NCBI GenBank assembly: GCA_033813635.1
Contig: JAPXRI010000005.1
Span: 58,272-122,271, forward strand
Source: JAPXRI01 sp033813635
Lineage (GTDB): Bacteria > Bacillota > Clostridia > Oscillospirales > QAMX01
DNA: 64,000 nucleotides
Direction of reading: 5' to 3'
This document shows, piece after piece, positions 42,369 to 51,147 of the stretch. The translations under genes were made by a program, and so were the position numbers. A model generated the notes under the pieces. That model did not search any database, was not told the DNA's origin, and saw nothing but the letters and a program-made list of their open reading frames with translations. How positions within the stretch are numbered: position 1 is the first letter of the stretch; each line of letters opens with the position of its first letter.

Positions 42369-43772
42369 TCAGACGTTGAGAGCGTAAAGCTCCCCGTTTT
42401 GCAACTCAAGCTCGGCATAAGCCTTTTTGCCGATAAACGGGCTAAAATCGATATCCGGGACGATGTCCGTCCCGTCGCCCTCGGCGGTTCCGGACACGGC
42501 AGCGTTACCGGAAATCAGCCTTACGCCGATTTTTCCCACCATGTTGAGGGACAAAGGCCCGCTTATATCGAACGGAACGGTCGTGATTTTTCCACCTTTG
42601 AGTGAGGCAAAGCCGTCTTTTCTCATCCAGGCTCTGCCTATGTTCCCTCTGACTATTCCGGTGTCGGTCACCTTGTGGTCGTGGCTCTGCGCGCCGTAGT
42701 ATAGACACATTCTCCCTCCGATATCCTCAAAGAAGACCGTCGGGAGCACCATGCCGGCGTCCCACTCGCCGGGCTTGCCGCAGCAAAGCGCGAAGTCGCC
42801 GCGGTTTACCGAAAAATCGACGCCGTCGTACGACCAGGCCAGAAGCGGGCGGATATGCCCGTGAAGGCCGTTGAAGTGGTTCAGATGGGCGATATACATG
42901 CCGTTATAGAGCTGAACGGTCATGCCGTAGGTCTGGTCGCCGAGCGGCGCGCCCTCGGGCGGCTCGATAATGACTTTTTCATTATACCAGTCAATAAAAT
43001 TATCGCTCTCGGCGCGGGCGATCACGCGTATCATCGTGACGCTTTTGTTCGCGATTCCGCCTCCGCCGTCGTCGGGTGAGTCGCCCTCGAATCTCAGCGT
43101 AACGTCGATCTGTTTTTTCTCGGGCAGGACGGCGAGGCCACTGGCCCGGAATGTGTTGCCCTCAATCGCCGGATCAAAGGCCGGGAAATACGCCTGGAAA
43201 GCCGAGCCGTCAAGCGCCGTTCCGGCGACCTTCCAGAGCTTGTAGTACATCACATATTTTTGCTTTAAACCATCCCACATGCAAAACACGACGTCGCTTG
43301 CGAGGACGCGGTAAGGGTTGCCCTCGAAGCTTTCCCAGTGTTCCGCGTCCTCGGAGCGTTTGAAGCCGATGCGAAACGGCTTGTCCTTTGTCTCGCGGTA
43401 GACTGCCGCGCCGAGGTATCTGTATTTTCCGAAACGGAGACCTTCGTCGTAGAAACACGCGCAGCACTGCGCGCCGTCGTCAATCGCATCGGTCATTACA
43501 GGATGCCTTTCCCAGTTAAGCCCGTCCCGGGAGGTCATAAAACCGGCGGGGTAGTCGCTATTTTTACCGCCGAACGAACCTGCCCACATTCCGTATAAGC
43601 CGTTTTCATTCCTGAATGCTGACGGGGCATAGGAGCCGATCCCCTCCCAATCAAATTTCTTGGTGATCACAGGGTTTTCAGGGTCCTTTTCCCAGGGGTG
43701 AAAGGCGCGGACGGTGTTCTCCGAGCGGGATAGGTGCCTGTCGTCAAGAAATAAAAGCTTGTTGCCGCTCAT
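42369..43772 (-). CDS. Predicted beta-propeller glycosidase-like protein (GH32/43/68-like fold)
   Basis: A 467-residue predicted cytoplasmic protein, first in the four-gene operon. HPWEKDPENPVI, YAPSAFRNENGLYGMWAGSF and FMTSRDGLNWERHPV match the opening blades of clan GH-J/F type propellers, in which Asp at the first blade and Glu later are catalytic. The C-terminal about 100 residues look like a beta-sandwich (SLNMVGKIGVRLISGNA). A definite family cannot be assigned by reading alone. Confidence 0.65.
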   Translation of the reverse strand: MSGNKLLFLDDRHLSRSENTVRAFHPWEKDPENPVITKKFDWEGIGSYAPSAFRNENGLYGMWAGSFGGKNSDYPAGFMTSRDGLNWERHPVMTDAIDDGAQCCACFYDEGLRFGKYRYLGAAVYRETKDKPFRIGFKRSEDAEHWESFEGNPYRVLASDVVFCMWDGLKQKYVMYYKLWKVAGTALDGSAFQAYFPAFDPAIEGNTFRASGLAVLPEKKQIDVTLRFEGDSPDDGGGGIANKSVTMIRVIARAESDNFIDWYNEKVIIEPPEGAPLGDQTYGMTVQLYNGMYIAHLNHFNGLHGHIRPLLAWSYDGVDFSVNRGDFALCCGKPGEWDAGMVLPTVFFEDIGGRMCLYYGAQSHDHKVTDTGIVRGNIGRAWMRKDGFASLKGGKITTVPFDISGPLSLNMVGKIGVRLISGNAAVSGTAEGDGTDIVPDIDFSPFIGKKAYAELELQNGELYALNV

Positions 43773-43785
43773 AATATCATCCTCT

Positions 43786-43840
43786 CCGTTAGAATCAAGT
43801 TATATTATATACCGAAGGAAGATCCGAACAATTCTAACGG
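43786..43840. promoter_or_regulatory. Inverted-repeat operator around a TATAAT box
   Basis: Exact 10-base inverted repeats CCGTTAGAAT (43786-43795) and ATTCTAACGG (43831-43840), 45 bases centre to centre, bracket a minus-strand TATAAT (43804-43809) ahead of the propeller operon. One arm sits just downstream of the predicted start of transcription, the other near -35. This suits a repressor or looping regulator, plausibly the divergent AraC protein. Confidence 0.6.
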
Positions 43841-43942
43841 TGGACATAATAAGTAAAAATATGTCCGGATTTAGTAATTTATTCTGGAACTGCAGGGCGT
43901 TTTATGGTATAGTGGTCGTAAAAAAAGCGGGGGCGAGCGGAA

Positions 43943-44884
43943 ATGAGACCGCCTTATACCGGCGAAGAGACAATCAATTTCAAAGAGCTTTCGGTCAACG
44001 TGGAAAATATTAAGGTGTCGGTTCTGACGGATAAGGGGCTTTTCGACGAGATGCGCGAAGAGGGTCAAGGCCAGGGGGACACGCATGTCCACGCCTATTA
44101 CGAGGCGTTCTTGGTAAAGGAAGGGCATTTGTCGATAAAAACGACCGACGCGAGCCTTGAGCTGTACGAAAACGATTTCGCGATAATCATGCCCGGGGTC
44201 TACCATTACACGGCAATGCAGGAGAAGAACACGAAAAGGTACTCGCTCGGCTTTACTTATAAGAAAAACAGTTCGGAAAAAGCGGAGGATCTGTACACGG
44301 ATTTTGACAGGGTGATGAGGGAGAGCGCCGCCAAAAATCAGGAGACAAAGCCCAACCGCGCAGTATGCGTGCACTCGACGAATATCCGGTCGGCGCTGGA
44401 CAGGCTTTATGGTTATTATATGTCCGGTTCAGTTCTGAAATGGCAGTATGTGAAGGCCTGCATAAACGAGCTTGTGCTTTTGATATACGAGGAGCTGTCT
44501 AAAAAGGATTTTGTGCCGAACATGGACGAGATTCTGGGCGACAACTCGCTGGCGCGCTCGTACAAGATCGAGTACATCGTAAACAAGTACTATATGTACG
44601 ACATCTCGGCGGCCTTTATCGCGGAAAAGCTGTTTTTAAGCGAAAAGCAGGTCAACCGCATTGTAAAAAAGCTTTACAACCAGACTTTCGGGCAGAAGAT
44701 AACAGCGCTCCGCATGAAGGTGGCGTCGCAGTACCTCGCCGAGACGTCGATGACGGTTTCCGAGATAGCGGGGCGGGTCGGGTACACGTCGCTCTGCGGG
44801 TTTTACAGCGCTTTTAGAAAATACTGCGGCTGTACGCCGGGAGAATTCAGGAGAGAGGCGTCGGATTCGAAGCTAGACGATTAA
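43943..44884 (+). CDS. AraC family transcriptional regulator
   Basis: A 313-residue regulator, divergent from the four-gene glycosidase-like operon and therefore its likely controller. The N-terminal cupin part contains HVHAYYEAFLVKEG (about 51-64). The C-terminal AraC domain has AAFIAEKLFLSEKQVNRIVKKLY, TALRMKVASQYLAE and VSEIAGRVGYTSLCGFYSAFRKY. A TATAGT -10-like box lies upstream. It ends before a strong shared terminator. Confidence 0.92.
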   Translation: MRPPYTGEETINFKELSVNVENIKVSVLTDKGLFDEMREEGQGQGDTHVHAYYEAFLVKEGHLSIKTTDASLELYENDFAIIMPGVYHYTAMQEKNTKRYSLGFTYKKNSSEKAEDLYTDFDRVMRESAAKNQETKPNRAVCVHSTNIRSALDRLYGYYMSGSVLKWQYVKACINELVLLIYEELSKKDFVPNMDEILGDNSLARSYKIEYIVNKYYMYDISAAFIAEKLFLSEKQVNRIVKKLYNQTFGQKITALRMKVASQYLAETSMTVSEIAGRVGYTSLCGFYSAFRKYCGCTPGEFRREASDSKLDD

Positions 44885-44930
44885 AATTCTGCATTTTTAC
44901 GGTGAACTCGATAAGATGTTTCCCATAATG

Positions 44931-44964
44931 AAAGCGCGGGCCCGCTTTAACGGGTCCGCGCTTT
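44931..44964. terminator. Bidirectional terminator
   Basis: AAAGCGCGG-G-CCCG and CGGG-T-CCGCGCTTT around CTTTAA, lying between the convergent AraC and FG-GAP genes. Confidence 0.8.
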
Positions 44965-44967
44965 CTA

Positions 44968-46863
44968 TTATTTCCAGGGCTCAAAGTTCAGTCTGTCTGA
45001 GTAATCCTTGCAGATGTCGTTATCCCATTTCAGCTGATCGCGGTATAGAAACACCAGGTTTCCGGGCTCGTTGCCCGTCGCTATATCAAGCCTGCCGTCG
45101 CCGTCAAGATCGGCGCACCAGGGGGAGGCCTTATGTCCCCCGTGAAACCCGATCAGGCTGCCGTCCTTCCAGGTGATCAGGCGGGCATGCTCGAAGCGTG
45201 GGTTTTCGTTTGTCCCGGCGTTCCTGAGCCAGAAAAGCGAGGTGGTCCTCGGGAAGAACAGGTTGAAGGCCGGGTTGTTTTTCGCCGGTGTACCTGCGAC
45301 AATATCCTTTATCCCGTCGCCGTCCCAGTCACAGACATAAAAGACCGTCCGGCCGAGCAGCGCGCTGTGGGACGAGCCCCGCACCGCCGTACCGCAGGTA
45401 TAGCGGACAAGAGCACCCGAGGAGAGCTCCAAAGGCTTGTCCGGATTTTTACGGGCAAACTGCAGTAAACCGTCGATATTCAGGAATAAAAGGGTGTCGC
45501 GATCCCACATCGCCGGGCGGGAGCGCCAGGCCCCGGTCATCGGAGAACCGTCAAGCATAAGTCTCCGGGGCGCGGCGAAGTCCGGCCGGCGCGAGTCCGA
45601 AAGGTTTTCGTAGATCAGGTATTCGCCGCGGATGTCGTTTGTAAGCATATCCAGACGGCCGCGGCCGAACCAATCGGTGAGCAGCGGGTTAACATAGCCC
45701 CAGCGGGCCTCTTCCGGTCCCTGAATAGAGCCGGAATACCCGGCCTGGTGATGGATAAGCTCTCCGCCGGCGGAAAGGCGGACACCCGGACGGTAGGTCT
45801 CGCCGTCTATATGCTCGAAAAACCACACATATCCGCTGGCATCGCCGACGACCGCGTCCCGCTCCGGCGTCAGGCAGGGAACGGACAGCGTTTCAACGCG
45901 CAGAGGTTCGTCTTCGGCCTCGAACGGGGTCAGTTCCTTCCAGAGTCCGCCGGACCTGTCCAGCGAAAATACGATGCCGGGATTGCCGCTGGCCACGATT
46001 TCCTCCTCGCCGTCGCCGTCGATATCGCAGGGACACATCGCCACGGTGAAATAGCCGCGCAGCAGCGGGCTGTCCGTCAGGGGATACATTGTGTCGACTA
46101 CTCTTTCTCCGTCCGCTCTGATGTAGTAGAGCCTGTCGACATCGGCGGAGAAGACCAGCTCCTTTTTGCCGTCGCCGTCGGCGTCGATCAGGATCGGACA
46201 GAGGCGAGGGTTATCGGTGGCGTAGGAAAAGATCTCGCGCGGTGTGCCGAATTCCGGTTTTTCGGTATTTTCGCACGGGACGAAGTAAATTCTTGAGACG
46301 ATTTTTTCGCCGAGCCATTTTCCGCTTGCGTCATAGCCCCGTCCGTAGCCCATCAGAGGGTGCTCCAGCAGGACGCGGCCCATAAATTTCTTCCCGGGAA
46401 ACGAGCGGAGCGCGTATTTGTCGGCATTGGGGCCCGCATTGTCGGACAGGTTATAGGCGGCGAAATAAAAGCCGCCCTTTCCGGGACAAAAGCCGGTCAG
46501 CTCGCGTCGGCTGCCGGACCGGTCGCTCCGAAACGCTTCAGGAAACGGGACGCGGAAGCGCTCGGCAAACGAGAAATTTTCACCGTCCGGAACTACGTCG
46601 TAGGCGATAAAGGTGTTTTTTACGGCATCGGCGGTAAGAAACCGTCTTTTTCCGATCCATGCGGGCATTTTTCCGTTGATCGCGAAGGCGTCTCCGGCGC
46701 GGAAGACGCTCTCCCCGCGGGCCCGCGCGTAGGGCCGTACGGTTTTAGCCGTGAAATACAGGATGACATCCCGCGTCTCCTCGCGGAAAGCGAGGAGTTC
46801 GGCGGAAAGTCCGCGACCCATCTCACTAATGCCCCTGATATGCGCAACGTGAAGCTTAGCCAT
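44968..46863 (-). CDS. Predicted cytoplasmic FG-GAP/VCBS-repeat propeller protein
   Basis: A 631-residue protein. It starts at ATG 46863 (AAAGGAG site); the open frame upstream is noncoding. It has at least four calcium-binding FG-GAP-type repeats: DADGDGKKELVF, DIDGDGEEEIVA, DWDGDGIKDIVA and DLDGDGRLDIAT, spread from about residue 240 to 605, predicting a seven-bladed propeller. Such repeats are usual in exported proteins (for example family 11 rhamnogalacturonan lyases), yet no signal peptide is visible here. It stands alone between terminators; its activity is unknown. Confidence 0.75.
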   Translation of the reverse strand: MAKLHVAHIRGISEMGRGLSAELLAFREETRDVILYFTAKTVRPYARARGESVFRAGDAFAINGKMPAWIGKRRFLTADAVKNTFIAYDVVPDGENFSFAERFRVPFPEAFRSDRSGSRRELTGFCPGKGGFYFAAYNLSDNAGPNADKYALRSFPGKKFMGRVLLEHPLMGYGRGYDASGKWLGEKIVSRIYFVPCENTEKPEFGTPREIFSYATDNPRLCPILIDADGDGKKELVFSADVDRLYYIRADGERVVDTMYPLTDSPLLRGYFTVAMCPCDIDGDGEEEIVASGNPGIVFSLDRSGGLWKELTPFEAEDEPLRVETLSVPCLTPERDAVVGDASGYVWFFEHIDGETYRPGVRLSAGGELIHHQAGYSGSIQGPEEARWGYVNPLLTDWFGRGRLDMLTNDIRGEYLIYENLSDSRRPDFAAPRRLMLDGSPMTGAWRSRPAMWDRDTLLFLNIDGLLQFARKNPDKPLELSSGALVRYTCGTAVRGSSHSALLGRTVFYVCDWDGDGIKDIVAGTPAKNNPAFNLFFPRTTSLFWLRNAGTNENPRFEHARLITWKDGSLIGFHGGHKASPWCADLDGDGRLDIATGNEPGNLVFLYRDQLKWDNDICKDYSDRLNFEPWK

Positions 46864-47049
46864 ATTTTTCTCCTTTAACACTGCGATATGCGCCGATATA
46901 CCGGCAACGGATTTCATTTTTTTCGCTTTAAACCCGGATTTTATTATATGCGGCGCCCGGAGGTTTTTCAAGATTTAAAGAAGCGCGGACGAACGCTGCG
47001 CTGTCACAAAATCCCCGGATAAGAGTAAAATGATAAAGAGGTGAAAACA

Positions 47050-47490
47050 GTGGATACGAGAGAGCTGTTTGCCCGAGTCATTAAATGCGAAGCGGGCGGA
47101 GAGGGCGACGCCGGGATGAGGGCTGTCGCCACGGTGGTGATGAACCGCGTCAGGGTGCCCTATGGGGAGTACAGAAAGGTCAACAGGGGCAGTCTTCGCA
47201 GAGTAATTGAACAGATATGTCAGTTTTCATGTTATAAAACTGTTATAGGCGGGGTGGCGAACATACAGAACGTCTGGACCGCCACGCCGGAGTACGTCCA
47301 CTATCAGATCGCGGACTGGGCGATCAACGGGGGCATCTATACCGGCGCAGGCTCGCTGAGCCTGTGGTATATGAATCCGTTTTCGCCGAGATGCCCGAAC
47401 CCGTTCCCCTATAACGGAACCGGATACTGGTTCACGAGAATCAACCAGCACTGCTTTTACAATCCCACGGCGGCTTATGCGCAAACTTAA
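47050..47490 (+). CDS. cwlJ: Spore cortex-lytic enzyme of the CwlJ/SleB family
   Basis: A 146-residue single-domain cell wall hydrolase (Hydrolase_2 family) with no signal or peptidoglycan-binding region, matching CwlJ (142 aa in B. subtilis) rather than SleB. Conserved features are KCEAGGEGDAGM with the catalytic Glu, VMNRV, a central SLWYMNPF, and the end NQHCFYNPT. GTG 47050 is favoured over GTG 47041 because AGAGGTG lies 7 bases before it. In characterised species CwlJ sits in the coat and degrades cortex on germination. gerQ follows in an operon. Confidence 0.9.
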   Translation: MDTRELFARVIKCEAGGEGDAGMRAVATVVMNRVRVPYGEYRKVNRGSLRRVIEQICQFSCYKTVIGGVANIQNVWTATPEYVHYQIADWAINGGIYTGAGSLSLWYMNPFSPRCPNPFPYNGTGYWFTRINQHCFYNPTAAYAQT

Positions 47491-47514
47491 AACGCGGAGG
47501 TGTTTTTTTAATTA

Positions 47515-47913
47515 ATGGCCAGCAGTATCAGTTGGGTAGGCAACAAGGTGCTCGATCCGAACGCGCAGTACCGGCCCGCGCAGAACGTTGCACAGGCGGA
47601 GCCGGAGACAAAAAAGTGTTCGGCGGATGCGGACAGTCTTCCGACGCAGAGAGATATCGTCGATGAAGACAATCTGACGCAGCAGGGGCCTCCTCCCTCG
47701 ACGGAAAGAGGCTACATACCCTATTATCTCGCGAGCAACATAGGAAAAAACGTGCGGGCCGAGTTCATCATCGGCACCAGTCAATACGTAGATAAGACCG
47801 GAAAGCTTATCGAGGTGGGCATCAACTATTTTGTGCTTGAAGACGTTAACGCGCGCACCCATACCATGTGCGACCTTTACTCGGTCAAATTTGTAACCGT
47901 ACTGCAGCAGTAG
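47515..47913 (+). CDS. gerQ: GerQ-like spore coat protein
   Basis: A 132-residue protein directly after cwlJ. Residues 60-132 (RGYIPYYLASNIGKNVRAEF ... FVLEDVNARTHTMCDLYSVK ... FVTV) match the GerQ C-terminal domain; in Bacillus GerQ is a transglutaminase-crosslinked coat protein needed to hold CwlJ in the spore, and the two genes are adjacent there too. The N-terminal 60 residues are low-complexity and Gln/Pro rich, shorter than in B. subtilis. A GCGGAGGTG site precedes the ATG by about 12 bases. Confidence 0.8.
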   Translation: MASSISWVGNKVLDPNAQYRPAQNVAQAEPETKKCSADADSLPTQRDIVDEDNLTQQGPPPSTERGYIPYYLASNIGKNVRAEFIIGTSQYVDKTGKLIEVGINYFVLEDVNARTHTMCDLYSVKFVTVLQQ

Positions 47914-47917
47914 GATA

Positions 47918-47948
47918 AAAAAAGCCCGGGCTTAAAGCCGGGGCTTTT
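47918..47948. terminator. Bidirectional terminator
   Basis: AAAAGCCC-CGG type arms (AAAAGCCCGGGC and GCCGGGGCTTTT) between the convergent gerQ gene and the hydrogenase operon. Confidence 0.8.
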
Positions 47949-47967
47949 CATATGGTCAAATCGGGTT

Positions 47968-48492
47968 TTATTTCGATAAATCATCCTGCCGCGGCTGTCG
48001 TAGGTTAGCGGCGTTTGACAGTGCCCTTTGGAATTCCGCGGCGAGCAGCTCCGCCGCGCTTTTCACCTCGCCGCACATACTCAGGCCCTGGTCGGTGCAT
48101 TTCGGCTGTATGCCGATAAAGACCACCTCGCAGCCGATTTCCAGCTTCAGATAATTGAGCAGTATCGGAAGCGGCAGCATGTGCGTGGAAAAGGATATGC
48201 CGCCGATATCGCCGGCCGGCACCACGCCGATCTCTCCGGGAGGGGAGCCCATCATCGCAGCGTCCACGAGAAAGAGCTTATCCGGTCTATAGCGCTTGAT
48301 AACGCCGGTGAAGTTCTCCGGGGCGGTTGAACCCTGGATGACCAGCACGCCGGAGTCCCGCGCAGTCTCCCCGAGAATTTTCGCAACATGCATGCCAGCG
48401 GCGTCGTCCGACCTCAGTTCGGAGCCGATGCCCATCACCGCATATTTTCGTCCGGGACGGATGCTTTCGGACAGATAGGCGCGGATATCCAT
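47968..48492 (-). CDS. hycI: Hydrogenase maturation protease (HycI/HyaD family)
   Basis: A 174-residue endopeptidase that removes the C-terminal extension of a [NiFe]-hydrogenase large subunit after nickel insertion. GIGSELRSDDAAGMHVA near residue 20 includes the metal-binding Asp, FLVDAAMMG gives the second acidic residue, and SFSTHMLPL the His. It starts at ATG 48492, overlapping the stop of the ferredoxin-subunit gene (ATGA). It is the last gene of the hydrogenase operon; the substrate is the large subunit at 49870. Confidence 0.92.
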   Translation of the reverse strand: MDIRAYLSESIRPGRKYAVMGIGSELRSDDAAGMHVAKILGETARDSGVLVIQGSTAPENFTGVIKRYRPDKLFLVDAAMMGSPPGEIGVVPAGDIGGISFSTHMLPLPILLNYLKLEIGCEVVFIGIQPKCTDQGLSMCGEVKSAAELLAAEFQRALSNAANLRQPRQDDLSK

Positions 48493-48854
48493 CAGAGCTG
48501 CACCTTGAGATCGTCCCTGTCGAGGCTTGCGAGATCGATGTTCTGGCTGCAGGAGAGGCATTTTTTTGGACAGGTGTCCACGCATTGGCAGCAGAAAATA
48601 CAGTGCCCTACATTCAGCACAGCTTTCATTTTTTTATCTTCCTTGGTCCCCTCGTTGATTATCCTGATCGCGCCGGCGGGGCAGTCCTTCATGCACAGCC
48701 CGCAGCCTATGCAGTTTGTCGGGTCGTAGTTCAGTCTTCCCCGGTAGTTTTTGACAATCTCCATTTTTCCCTTAGGATACGCTATCGTCGCGGGTTTTTT
48801 AAATAAATGCCCTATCGCTTTTTTCGTTATGATTCCGGGCCGTTTAAATTTCAT
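48492..48854 (-). CDS. Hydrogenase ferredoxin-like subunit (NuoI/EchF-like)
   Basis: A 120-residue 8Fe-8S subunit. Two cluster motifs, CIGCGLCMKDCP (about 43-54) and CIFCCQCVDTCP (about 80-91), would pass electrons from ferredoxin toward the NuoB-like subunit. The N-terminal KRPGIITKKAIGHLFKKP is the basic lead seen in NuoI/EchF proteins. The start overlaps the NuoH-like stop. Confidence 0.93.
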   Translation of the reverse strand: MKFKRPGIITKKAIGHLFKKPATIAYPKGKMEIVKNYRGRLNYDPTNCIGCGLCMKDCPAGAIRIINEGTKEDKKMKAVLNVGHCIFCCQCVDTCPKKCLSCSQNIDLASLDRDDLKVQL

Positions 48855-49789
48855 ATCACAAGCTCGCTCCTTATCACAAGGTTAAGTATGATCTGCGCGA
48901 CTGCGAGCGGCATCATGTATTTCCAGTAGAAGCTCACCACCTGGTCCAGTCTGAGCCGGGCCATGGCCGAGCGCATAAGGGAGAGCAGCGCGAGGATGAA
49001 AATCGTTTTGACAAAAAACAGCAGCAGGTTCACCAGGAAAATATCCGTCACAAACGGGAGGAAGATCGCGGCGATCACGGCCGCCACCAGCACAAGCTCG
49101 CAGTCGTTGGCGGCTTTGAATATCGCCAGCAGCTTCCCGCTGTACTCCACAAACGCGCCTGATACGATTTCAGTCTCGGCCTCGGGCGCGTCGAACGGGG
49201 CGCGCTCAAGCTTGCCCTGGCTCGATATCAGCGCGACGACGAAGGCCGGAATATTCAGAAGGATGTAGAGAGGGTGTTCCGCGTAATAGGCCGATATCTC
49301 CGAGACCGACCAGGAGCCGGCGATCAGCGCCGGGGCCAGCAGCGCGACAAAAAGCGGGACCTCATAAGAAAACATCTGCGTAAGCGTACGAACTGAGCCG
49401 ATCGTCGCGTACACATTCCGCGAATACCAGCCGGCAAGGAAGGCCACGAGCGCCGGGACAGTGATCAGGTACAGCAAAATAATCAGGTCGCCCTCAAAGG
49501 AAAAGCTCGACGTTTTTCCGGTCACGGGGACGTAGACGAACGCGGCGGCGACGGCCGCCAGCGAAATCAGCGGGAGGGTTTGAAACATCCCTTTGTTCGC
49601 GCCGGAGGGAATAATCGTCTCCTTGCCGATGAGCTTCAGAAAATCGGCCAGCGGCTGGTACCAGGGCGGGCCCACGCGGTTCTGAAGACGGGCATATATC
49701 TTTCTGTCGAGATATTCAAGGCAGAGGCCGTAGGCCAGCAGGAATAAAAATCCCGGGAATATCAGTATTTTAAACAGCGCCAAAAGCAT
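48851..49789 (-). CDS. Hydrogenase membrane subunit, NuoH/EchB-like
   Basis: A 312-residue protein with about eight membrane helices. EYLDRKIYARLQNRVGPPWYQPLADFLK is the classic NuoH/EchB loop contacting the hydrophilic arm; FDAPEAETEIVSGAFVEYSG is the second conserved acidic loop. ATG 49789 is chosen because hydrophobic homology starts there and GGGG lies upstream; the frame is open 84 bases further, overlapping the large-subunit gene end, but that part looks noncoding. Confidence 0.92.
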   Translation of the reverse strand: MLLALFKILIFPGFLFLLAYGLCLEYLDRKIYARLQNRVGPPWYQPLADFLKLIGKETIIPSGANKGMFQTLPLISLAAVAAAFVYVPVTGKTSSFSFEGDLIILLYLITVPALVAFLAGWYSRNVYATIGSVRTLTQMFSYEVPLFVALLAPALIAGSWSVSEISAYYAEHPLYILLNIPAFVVALISSQGKLERAPFDAPEAETEIVSGAFVEYSGKLLAIFKAANDCELVLVAAVIAAIFLPFVTDIFLVNLLLFFVKTIFILALLSLMRSAMARLRLDQVVSFYWKYMMPLAVAQIILNLVIRSELVI

Positions 49790-49869
49790 TTGAATCCCCA
49801 ATTTCTCCGCAGAATCCGATTGAAAAGGCGTTTGGCCAATTCGCTGCGGCATAGCGGTTTTTCGTTTTG

Positions 49870-51147
49870 TCAATAGTATTTCTTATGTTCCGGTATTTTC
49901 AGCGACGCTATATCCAGACCGCGCTTTTTATACCAGTCGATGCCATATTGTCTGAGCGACTGCCAGCTGCAGCCCCGGGTGCCGCTTACGGAATTCAGTA
50001 CGATCGCCCGGTCGGTGCAGGAATAGCAGGGATCGATGGCGGCGATTGTAATCGGCACGTCGGCGAGGTATCCACCCTCGAGCATATGCTTCATGCCGTG
50101 CCAGTTGGCTTCGGAGGGCGCACGCACGCGCACCCTGTCGGGGATATCCGTGCCCTTTGAGCGGATATAGTGGATATCCTCACCGCGGGGCGCCTCCGTT
50201 CTGCTGAAAATCTCTCCCGCCGGGATACGGCGCGGCGCCTTAACGGCAATAGCCCCCGAGGGCAGGTTCTTAATGCAGTATTCTATAATATTCAGGCTCT
50301 CGAGCATTTCGAGTATCCGTACAACAGTACGGCCGAACACGTCGGCATGGGTATCCGTCGCCGGCTTGACGGGGATCTCGGCATATGCGCCGTAGGGCTC
50401 CACCACGCGGATGTCATTCATGATTCCCGCGGCCCGGGCGACCGGCCCAACCGCGCCGTATTTCACGGCGTCCTCCTTAGAGAGCTTGCCTACCCCCGAA
50501 AGGCGCGCGGAGAGCATCGCGTCCGTCATCGCGAGGTCCAGGTAGTACTTGATCTGGTCGCGCAGAGCGTTAATCGTTTTCGCAATATCCGAAAGCATCG
50601 TCTCGTCGATGTCCCTGCGCACGCCGCCGATCGTATTGACACCGTAGTTGACGCGGTTGCCGCCGACCTCGGCGAGCAGGTCCAATACCTTCTCGCGGTC
50701 GCGCCAGGTGTACATGAACAGCGTGTCGAAGCCGATTTCATGGCCGGCGACGCCGAGCCAGAGCAGATGGCTGTGGAGCCGCTCAAGCTCGGCCACGATC
50801 ACGCGGATATACTCCGCGCGGGGCGGTATCTGCAGCCCGGCGAGGGTCTCGATGGCCTTGCAGTAGGCCGTGCTGTGGGTGTGCGAGCAGATCCCGCAGA
50901 CACGCTCAATAATATACAGGTTCTGGACGTAGGTCCTGCTCTCGCAGGCCTTTTCCAACCCTCTGTGGTTATAACCTATGCCGATTACGGCGTTTACGAC
51001 TTTTTCGCCCTCAAGGGTTATCGTAAAGCAGGCCGGCTCGTCAAGGGAGGGGTGCTGGGGACCGATGGGTATGACGACGCGGTTGGCGGTTTTGACGGCT
51101 TTCTTAAGTTCTTCCGGTTTAATTTTTTTATCGTCTTTGTCGCTCAT
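49870..51147 (-). CDS. [NiFe] hydrogenase large subunit, group 4 (NuoD/EchE-like)
   Basis: A 425-residue catalytic subunit. The NiFe ligands are present as two pairs: RVCGICSHTHS (about residue 82) and IDPCYSCTDR (about residue 370). Complex I NuoD lacks these, so this is a true hydrogenase subunit. About 45 residues follow the second pair, fitting a C-terminal extension cut by the HycI-like protease encoded in the operon. PSEANWHGMKHMLEGG lies before the second motif. It overlaps NuoC-like by an ATGA. Confidence 0.95.
   Translation of the reverse strand: MSDKDDKKIKPEELKKAVKTANRVVIPIGPQHPSLDEPACFTITLEGEKVVNAVIGIGYNHRGLEKACESRTYVQNLYIIERVCGICSHTHSTAYCKAIETLAGLQIPPRAEYIRVIVAELERLHSHLLWLGVAGHEIGFDTLFMYTWRDREKVLDLLAEVGGNRVNYGVNTIGGVRRDIDETMLSDIAKTINALRDQIKYYLDLAMTDAMLSARLSGVGKLSKEDAVKYGAVGPVARAAGIMNDIRVVEPYGAYAEIPVKPATDTHADVFGRTVVRILEMLESLNIIEYCIKNLPSGAIAVKAPRRIPAGEIFSRTEAPRGEDIHYIRSKGTDIPDRVRVRAPSEANWHGMKHMLEGGYLADVPITIAAIDPCYSCTDRAIVLNSVSGTRGCSWQSLRQYGIDWYKKRGLDIASLKIPEHKKYY

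Noticed and set aside
49790..49873. Longer N-terminus for the NuoH-like subunit
   Set aside because: The extra 28 residues are hydrophilic, unlike the family start, and overlap the large-subunit stop without a ribosome site.
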